Assembly (NCBI RefSeq): GCF_003254705.1 | Contig: NZ_QFYR01000001.1 | Location: 124,001-188,000, forward strand | Length of the DNA: 64,000 nt | From: Phenylobacterium deserti | Lineage (GTDB): Bacteria > Pseudomonadota > Alphaproteobacteria > Caulobacterales > Caulobacteraceae | Reading direction: 5' to 3' | Part shown: one piece after another, positions 59,369 through 64,000 of the stretch | How positions within the stretch are numbered: position 1 is the stretch's first letter | Layout of the letters: the number at the start of each line of letters is the position of its first letter | The notes under the pieces: generated by a model | What the model was told of the DNA's origin: nothing | Databases searched by the model: none | The model's input: the letters and a program-made list of their open reading frames with translations, nothing else | Translations under genes and position numbers: made by a program

Positions 59369-61239
59369 GTGAAACGCTTACCCGCCCGGCGCGCGTGGCG
59401 CTGGTCGGCAATCCCAATTCCGGCAAGACCGCCCTTTTCAACGCCCTGACCGGCAGCCGCCAGAAGGTCGCCAACTACGCCGGCGTGACCGTCGAGCGGA
59501 AGGAAGGCCATCTGACCACGGCCGGCGGTCGTGCCATTTCCGTGCTCGACCTTCCGGGCACCTATTCCCTTCGCGCCCGCAGCCCGGACGAGGCGGTCAC
59601 CCGCGACGCGGTGCTGGGCAAGCTGGCAGGCGAACAGGCGCCCGACGTTCTGGTGGCCGTGGCCGACGCCACCAACCTGCGCCTCGTGCTGCGGCTGATC
59701 CTTGAGCTCAAGGCCGTGGGCCGTCCCATGGTGCTGGCGCTCAACATGTTCGACATCGCCCAACGCCAGGGCCTGCGGATCGATCTGGAAGGCCTGCAGC
59801 GCGAGCTGGGCTGCCCGATCGTCACCACCGTCGCCACGCGCCGCCGCGGCATCGCCGAGCTGGTGGCCGAAGTGGACACCCTCGCGCGCACCGATATGGC
59901 CGGCGGGCAGAACCGCTGGCGTGAGCCGACCGCCGCCGAGATCCGCGAGGCGCACCGCGAAGCCCAGCGCCTGTTGAAGGCCTATGTGCGCCCGCCGGAG
60001 CGGCCGGACACCTTCACCGGCAAGATCGACGGCGTGCTGCTGCACCCGGTCGGAGGTCTGGCGATCCTGCTCGGCCTGCTGTTCGTCATGTTCCAGGCGG
60101 TGTTCAGCTGGGCGACGCCGCCGGCCGACGCCATCGAAGCGGCCTTCGGCGCGCTCGGCGGCCTGGCCGCGGACAACCTGCCGGACGGCTGGCTGCAGAG
60201 CTTCCTGGTGGACGGCCTGATCGCCGGGCTTGGGGCCGTCATGGTCTTCCTGCCCCAGATCCTGGTGCTGTTCTTCTTCATCATCCTGCTGGAAGACTTT
60301 GGCTACATGGCGCGGGCCGCCTTCCTGATGGACAGGATCATGGGCGGCGCGGGCCTGCACGGCCGCGCCTTCATCCCGCTGCTGTCGTCCTTCGCCTGCG
60401 CGATCCCCGGGATCATGGCGACTCGCGTGATCGACAATAAGCGCGACCGGCTGACCACCATCCTCGTGGCGCCGCTGATGACCTGTTCGGCGCGGATCCC
60501 GGTCTACACCCTGATCATCGCCGCCTTCATTCCAAACCAGACGGTCGGCGGGTTCCTGAACCTGCAGGGGCTGGTGATGTTCGGCCTCTATGCGGCGGGG
60601 ATCTTCAGCGCCCTGCTCGTCTCCTTCCTGACCCGCCGCATCTTCTGGCGCGGGGCGGTGGAGCCGTTCCTCATGGAGCTGCCCACCTACAAGGTCCCGT
60701 CGGCGGAAAGCGTGTTCCGGAACCTGCTGCTGCGGGCGCGGATCTTCATGTCGCGGGCCGGGCGCATCATCCTGCCGCTGAACATCATCGTCTGGTTCCT
60801 GTCGGTGTTTCCCGCGCCGCCGCCAGGCGCCACGGCCCCCGCCATCGACTACAGCCTGGCAGGACGGCTGGGTCACGCCCTGGCGCCCTTGCTGGCGCCT
60901 ATTGGCTTCAACTGGCAGATGACCGTGGCCCTGATCCCCGGCTTCGCCGCCCGTGAGGTGGCGGTGGCGGCGTTGGGCACCGTCTATGCGGTGGGCAACG
61001 CCGAGGCCGATCCTGGGGCCCTGGCCACGACCTTGTCCCAGCACTGGTCGCTGGCCACCGCCCTGTCGTTCCTGGCCTGGTACGTGTTCGCGCCCCAGTG
61101 CGTCTCGACGCTTGGGGTGGTGAAGCGGGAAACCAACTCCTGGCTCTGGCCGGCGGTGATGTTCGTCTACATGACGTCGGCGGCCTATCTGGCGTCCTTC
61201 ATCGTCTACCGGGTGGCTGTGGCGCTGGGCGGCGGCTGA
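59365..61239 (+). CDS. feoB: Ferrous iron transport protein B
   Basis: Iron(II) permease with an N-terminal GTPase. Residues 1-170: G1 ALVGNPNSGKTALFNALTG, G2 NYAGVTVERKEG, G3 LDLPGTYSL and the G4 region ALNMFDIA. The C-terminal membrane part (from about 225) has the two conserved Gate domains (LVDGLIAGLGAVMVFLPQILVLFFFIILLEDFGYMARAAFLMD and LSSFACAIPGIMATRVI), with the family Cys in SCAIPG/TCSARIP blocks, ending near TSAAYLASFIVYRVAVAL. The 624-residue length is at the short end for FeoB, but all core motifs are intact. It starts at ATG 59365 overlapping the feoA stop. No FeoC is seen. Confidence 0.95.
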   Translation: MSETLTRPARVALVGNPNSGKTALFNALTGSRQKVANYAGVTVERKEGHLTTAGGRAISVLDLPGTYSLRARSPDEAVTRDAVLGKLAGEQAPDVLVAVADATNLRLVLRLILELKAVGRPMVLALNMFDIAQRQGLRIDLEGLQRELGCPIVTTVATRRRGIAELVAEVDTLARTDMAGGQNRWREPTAAEIREAHREAQRLLKAYVRPPERPDTFTGKIDGVLLHPVGGLAILLGLLFVMFQAVFSWATPPADAIEAAFGALGGLAADNLPDGWLQSFLVDGLIAGLGAVMVFLPQILVLFFFIILLEDFGYMARAAFLMDRIMGGAGLHGRAFIPLLSSFACAIPGIMATRVIDNKRDRLTTILVAPLMTCSARIPVYTLIIAAFIPNQTVGGFLNLQGLVMFGLYAAGIFSALLVSFLTRRIFWRGAVEPFLMELPTYKVPSAESVFRNLLLRARIFMSRAGRIILPLNIIVWFLSVFPAPPPGATAPAIDYSLAGRLGHALAPLLAPIGFNWQMTVALIPGFAAREVAVAALGTVYAVGNAEADPGALATTLSQHWSLATALSFLAWYVFAPQCVSTLGVVKRETNSWLWPAVMFVYMTSAAYLASFIVYRVAVALGGG

Positions 61240-61347
61240 TCGACGAGTCGGCGGAACCGCGGCTCCTCCTCGCAGCTTAGTTGGCTATCGCGGGCGGTAT
61301 ACAGAACCTTGACCGCACGCGTCCCCGCCACTGCAGCGAGCCGCCCC

Positions 61348-61839
61348 ATGCCCACCGAGCTGAACTACGCCGCCCAGGCCATCGCCCACGAAGGCGCCCC
61401 GCCCCGCGTCAGCACGCCGGATGACCGCATCGACCTGGAGCTCTCCACGCCGGAGGAGCTGGCGGGCGCCGGCGGACCGGGGACCAACGCCGAACAGCTG
61501 CTCGCGGCGGGTTATGCGGCTTGCCTGCTCTCCGCCCTGCGTCTGGCGGCGCTGCAGCAGGGCGTCAGCATCGAGGGCGCCGACGTACGCTGCACCCTGA
61601 ACCTTTCCGGCCAGGAAGACCGCTTCGACGCTGAGGTCAGCCTGGAGGCCGACATCCCTTCGGTGCCCGAAGAGACCGCCCGGGCGCTTCTCGACACCGC
61701 CACGCGAGCCTGGCCGTTCGCCGCGGACCGCGGCGCGCGGATTCCGCAGGTCGGATTGTCGGGCGCGCCGAGCGGCGGCGGCCAACCTGCAGACGTCCAG
61801 GTCCGCCAGGAAGCGGCGGAGGGCGGCGGCTACACCTAA
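61348..61839 (+). CDS. Ohr/OsmC-family protein lacking the resolving cysteine
   Basis: A 163-residue protein resembling Ohr organic hydroperoxide reductases, which use two Cys and lipoyl partners. The peroxidatic Cys59 is present in AEQLLAAGYAACLLSALRL. The position of the second Cys, normally in the H-x-x-C-P-Y-S block, reads TATRAWPFAADRG, so it is Trp122. The N-terminal HEGAPPRVSTPDDRIDLELSTPEELAG region is the usual family start with R and G landmarks. A single-Cys enzyme might still reduce peroxides with another thiol, or act otherwise. ATG 61348 is chosen as it begins at the domain; the upstream frame is not domain-like. The tail GGGQPADVQVRQEAAEGGGY is Gly-rich. Confidence 0.78.
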   Translation: MPTELNYAAQAIAHEGAPPRVSTPDDRIDLELSTPEELAGAGGPGTNAEQLLAAGYAACLLSALRLAALQQGVSIEGADVRCTLNLSGQEDRFDAEVSLEADIPSVPEETARALLDTATRAWPFAADRGARIPQVGLSGAPSGGGQPADVQVRQEAAEGGGYT

Positions 61840-61846
61840 GGCGCGG

Positions 61847-61998
61847 CTAGGGCGTGGTCGGCGCGGCCTGATTGCTGATGTCAGCGAGACGCCCGGCTTC
61901 AGCGCGCGCGGACCGCTATCAGCGACATTGCGGTTGTAGGTGACGGTGGAGCAGCCGGCCGGCATCAGCGACAGGGCGATCAGGGCAAGCCGGCGCAA
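61847..61998 (-). pseudogene. Frame-broken small lipoprotein
   Basis: On the minus strand, TTG 61998 with GGAGAG before it opens the frame LALIALSLMPAGCSTVTYNR, a clear lipobox (Cys in PAGC). After RNVADSG the frame runs into Arg/Pro-rich sequence, while the neighbouring frame reads EAGRLADISNQAAPTTP and stops at 61847. A one-base indel near the GCGCGCGC run (61902-61909) would join them into one protein of about 50 residues. This could be a natural pseudogene or a sequence error. Function unknown. Confidence 0.4.
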
Positions 61999-62136
61999 GG
62001 CGCTCTCCTTCAGCAGTGCGCGCTTGACCTCACGCAAGCGGCGCGAGCCGAGCGCGCCCGTCGAGATGTCCAGTTGCGTAGCTGTCCGGCAAGGCCGCGC
62101 ATTCAGGCGGAGACCGCTCAACCGCAGGGCGCAGCG

Positions 62137-62175
62137 TTAACCACGCGTTCAACCTTCACCTTAACCTGCTGCTAA
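62137..62175 (+). promoter_or_regulatory. Two CtrA-like half-site pairs
   Basis: TTAA at 62137, seven bases, then TTCA at 62148; and TTAA at 62161, seven bases, then CTAA at 62172. CtrA of Caulobacterales binds TTAA-N7-TTAA. Each pair has one perfect and one single-mismatch half. They lie 27-65 bases before the next start codon. Suggestive, not conclusive. Confidence 0.35.
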
Positions 62176-62201
62176 ACTCCCGGTGGCAGCTTTCGTGGGC
62201 G

Positions 62202-62522
62202 ATGGGAAAGCACCAGGAAAGTGTGTCTCACATGGAAACCGGCAAAAAGCCGATGCGGCCCAACCAACAGCTCGCAAACCGTGTCCGTGAGGTCCTGCTG
62301 TCGCTCGGCGGCGAAGCGCACCGGGGGATGGTGATCGAGCAAGTGGCTCGGAAGATGGGCCATGACGTCCGGCAGATCCCCGAGGATCTTCAGGTCGCCC
62401 TGATCCACTCCTTTGAGGACGCCTGGCGCGACGAGCGCAAGCGGGCGACCTATGGCTTCCACCTCCCGTTCGGCGAAGGCTCGCACCGCTGGAGCGTGAA
62501 GGCCGTCCCGGTCCTCCACTAG
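62202..62522 (+). CDS. Small basic hypothetical protein
   Basis: A 106-residue soluble protein: PNQQLANRVREVLLSLGGEAHRGMVIEQVARKMGHDV, then RQIPEDLQVALIHSFEDAWRD and HLPFGEGSHRWSVK. The middle resembles a winged-helix or helix-hairpin arrangement and could bind nucleic acid, but no family is recognised. Three ATGs are possible (62202, 62232, 62253); none has a strong ribosome site. The last two would begin METGKKP or MRPNQQLA. The upstream CtrA-like sites hint at cell-cycle control. Confidence 0.6.
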   Translation: MGKHQESVSHMETGKKPMRPNQQLANRVREVLLSLGGEAHRGMVIEQVARKMGHDVRQIPEDLQVALIHSFEDAWRDERKRATYGFHLPFGEGSHRWSVKAVPVLH

Positions 62523-62525
62523 GCC

Positions 62526-63008
62526 TCAGCGTAGCGAGGGCGGCAGGGACTCGCCGGCCAGGGCGCCGGCGGCCGACTGAAGCCGGCTGAGCAGGCGCTT
62601 GAGCAGGTTCACCTCCTCAGGCGCAAGGCCGGCGATCAGGGCCGCCTCGTAGGCAAGCGCGAGAGGCGCGATCTCCGAATGCAGGCGCGAGCCCTCGTGG
62701 GTCAGCGTCAGGACGTGAGAGCGGCCGTCGGCATGATGGTCCGACCGCCCGACCAGCCGCCGCTTCAGGAGCCCCTGAGCGGCCCGGCTCACCGTCACCT
62801 TGTCCATCACCGTGCGGGCGACGATCTGGTTCTGGGTCAGCCCGCCATCCTCAGCCAAGACGCAGATCAGCCGCCATTGCGGGATCGTCAGGCCGAAGCG
62901 GTCCTGATAGGCGCGGGCGATCAGGCCCGACACCGCGTTGGACGCCACCGACAGGCGGTAGGGAAGATAGCCGTCGAGCTTGAGCCCGCTCTCGGCGTCG
63001 TGGGTCAT
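62526..63008 (-). CDS. MarR-family transcriptional regulator
   Basis: A 160-residue winged-helix regulator. LPYRLSVASNAVSGLIARAYQDRFGLTIPQWRLICVLAEDGGLTQNQIVARTVMDKVTVSRAAQGLLKRRLVGRSDHHADGRSHVLTLTHEG shows the full MarR core with recognition helix VTVSRAAQGLLKR and the D-x-R wing. Its closest flavour is the group controlling homoprotocatechuate or homogentisate catabolism (HpaR/HmgR-like), fitting the fumarylacetoacetase-family gene with which it overlaps by ATGA. It probably represses that operon until an aromatic or its breakdown product is bound. Confidence 0.87.
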   Translation of the reverse strand: MTHDAESGLKLDGYLPYRLSVASNAVSGLIARAYQDRFGLTIPQWRLICVLAEDGGLTQNQIVARTVMDKVTVSRAAQGLLKRRLVGRSDHHADGRSHVLTLTHEGSRLHSEIAPLALAYEAALIAGLAPEEVNLLKRLLSRLQSAAGALAGESLPPSLR

Positions 63009-64000
63009 CTCGACTCGCGGGTATATGGGACCACCTCCTGCTCGATCGCACCGAAGATGGTGTGTCGGCGGGCGTCCTTCATTTCAATGCGAACACAGTC
63101 GCCAAAGTTGAGGAACTCGGTCCTGGGCGCCCCATGGACGAGAGTTTCCACGGTCCGCACCTCCGCGAGGCAGCTGTAGCCGACTCCGCCTTCCGACACA
63201 GGTTTCCCTGGACCTTCGTCGTTTCCTCGATTCGACACCGTGCCCGAACCGATGATGGTCCCAGCGGCGAGCGCGCGGGTTTTGGCGGCGTGGGCGATCA
63301 GGGTCCCGAAGTCGAAGGTCATGTCGACGCCGGCGTCCGCCTCGCCCAGCACCTGGCCGTTCAGCTCGACCTCCAGCTTGCCGTGCAGCTTGCCGTCGGC
63401 CCAGCCCGGCAGGGCGTCTGGCGTCACCGCCACGGGCGAGAAGGCGCTGGCGGGCTTGGACTGGAAGAAGCCGAAGCCCTTGGCGAGCTCGCCCGGGATC
63501 AGGTTGCGCAAGGATACGTCATTGCAGAGCATGACGAGCCGGATGGCGGTGAGCGCCTCTTCGCGGCTCGCGCCCATGTGCACATCGCCGGTGATCACCG
63601 CCACCTCGCCTTCCAGGTCACAGCCGAAGGCGGGGTCTGCCAGTGGGATCGGATCACGCGGCGCCAGGAAGCTGTCGGAGCCGCCCTGGTACATCAGGGG
63701 GTCGGTCCAGAAGGTCTCGGGCATCTCCGCGCCGCGCGCCTTCCGCACCAGCTGGACGTGGTTCACGTAGGCCGAGCCGTCCGCCCATTGGTAAGCGCGC
63801 GGCAGGGGGCTGGCCGCCTCATGTTCGTGGAAGCGCTCGCGCGGGGCGGCGCCATGTTCGAGGCTGTCGGCCAGGCCCCGCAGCAGGGGCTCGCAGCGGT
63901 CCCAATCGTCCAGCGCCGTCTGCAGGGTGGGCGCGATCTGGCTCGCGTCGGTGAACCAGGCGACGTCGTTGGAGACGACGACCAGGCGGCCGTCGCGGCC
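63005..64000 (-). CDS. Fumarylacetoacetate hydrolase family protein (N-terminus cut by window)
   Basis: Hydrolyses a carbon-carbon bond in a beta-diketone, as in the last step of tyrosine/homogentisate breakdown. The frame is open to the window end, entering as GRDGRLVVVSNDVAWFTDAS, probably only about ten residues from the true start. The C-terminal catalytic domain has ADPAFGCDLEGEVAVITGDV (the D-x-E-x-E metal site), VMLCNDVSLRN, GFGFFQSKPASAFSPVAVTPD (catalytic Lys/Phe block) and GTLIAHAAKTRALAAGTIIGSGTVSN. It is longer than simple FAH-domain proteins, resembling the Caulobacter/Sphingomonas fumarylacetoacetase type. The stop overlaps the MarR start by 4 bases. Confidence 0.88.
   Translation of the reverse strand, partial: GRDGRLVVVSNDVAWFTDASQIAPTLQTALDDWDRCEPLLRGLADSLEHGAAPRERFHEHEAASPLPRAYQWADGSAYVNHVQLVRKARGAEMPETFWTDPLMYQGGSDSFLAPRDPIPLADPAFGCDLEGEVAVITGDVHMGASREEALTAIRLVMLCNDVSLRNLIPGELAKGFGFFQSKPASAFSPVAVTPDALPGWADGKLHGKLEVELNGQVLGEADAGVDMTFDFGTLIAHAAKTRALAAGTIIGSGTVSNRGNDEGPGKPVSEGGVGYSCLAEVRTVETLVHGAPRTEFLNFGDCVRIEMKDARRHTIFGAIEQEVVPYTRESR

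Noticed and set aside
59185..61044. Long minus-strand open frame opposite feoB
   Set aside because: Rich in Gln, His, Arg and Gly, without known domain; feoB on the plus strand has all motifs.

Overview
The window is a high-GC (by eye roughly two thirds G+C), densely coded stretch of an alphaproteobacterial chromosome, most likely Caulobacterales (Phenylobacterium or Caulobacter type). Supporting signs are the icd, alaS, recA neighbourhood with a GTTC-N7-GTTC LexA box at recA, a two-domain cold shock protein, several single-domain response regulators, many Tat-type exported oxidoreductases, a large TonB-dependent receptor, CtrA-like TTAA half-sites and frequent GTG/TTG starts. No insertion sequence, prophage, CRISPR array or rRNA operon was seen. 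Two genes are cut by the window: icd at the left edge and a fumarylacetoacetase-family gene at the right edge. The organism name is inferred, not proven.

Layout. 1-6 kb: end of icd, an exported GDSL esterase, alaS and recA. 6-13.5 kb: a hybrid histidine kinase, a ferritin-like hydrolase, a GNAT enzyme, a DUF6152/DUF6644-type pair, an Nramp transporter, a lipoprotein, a LOG-family enzyme and a double cold shock protein. 13.5-23.6 kb: an EAL protein, two near-identical stand-alone receivers, a SugE-type SMR exporter, a CsgG-like exported protein, a GreA/GreB-like factor, a tightly coupled run of two RNA-modification genes and a spermidine-synthase-like gene, a BlaI repressor with an ExbB-like membrane protein and paired operators, and an XRE regulator divergent from a membrane protein. 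23.8-29.7 kb: a Tat-exported Gfo/Idh/MocA oxidoreductase, a PEBP protein, an SDR, a calcium-binding-like protein with three 18-residue repeats, small proteins and an MFS permease.

29.9-32.5 kb is the least explained part: a Gly/Pro-rich exported-looking protein, a PqqD-HPr-kinase fusion and a family-5-like nucleotidyltransferase lie in a row and look like a peptide or protein modification cassette without a radical-SAM or lasso enzyme. It is followed by a GNAT enzyme, an internally duplicated membrane protein and a D-amino-acid-oxidase-like lipoprotein whose FAD motifs are in circularly permuted order. 35-47 kb: thiC under a TPP riboswitch, an exported gluconolactonase-like protein, a D-cysteine desulfhydrase/racemase operon, a regulator with two winged helices, a TonB receptor with a long low-complexity insert, and a DUF885 protein.

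47-64 kb: small proteins, a YpfJ-type zinc metallopeptidase, an EamA transporter downstream of a CYP152-type P450, EcsC, a short receiver followed by otsA, a GST, a very large PAS/GAF hybrid kinase, tRNA-Leu(CAA), feoAB behind a Fur-like box, an Ohr-like protein lacking one catalytic Cys, a frame-broken small lipoprotein, and a MarR/FAH pair probably for aromatic catabolism. Most operons are two to three genes long, with 4-base stop/start overlaps.
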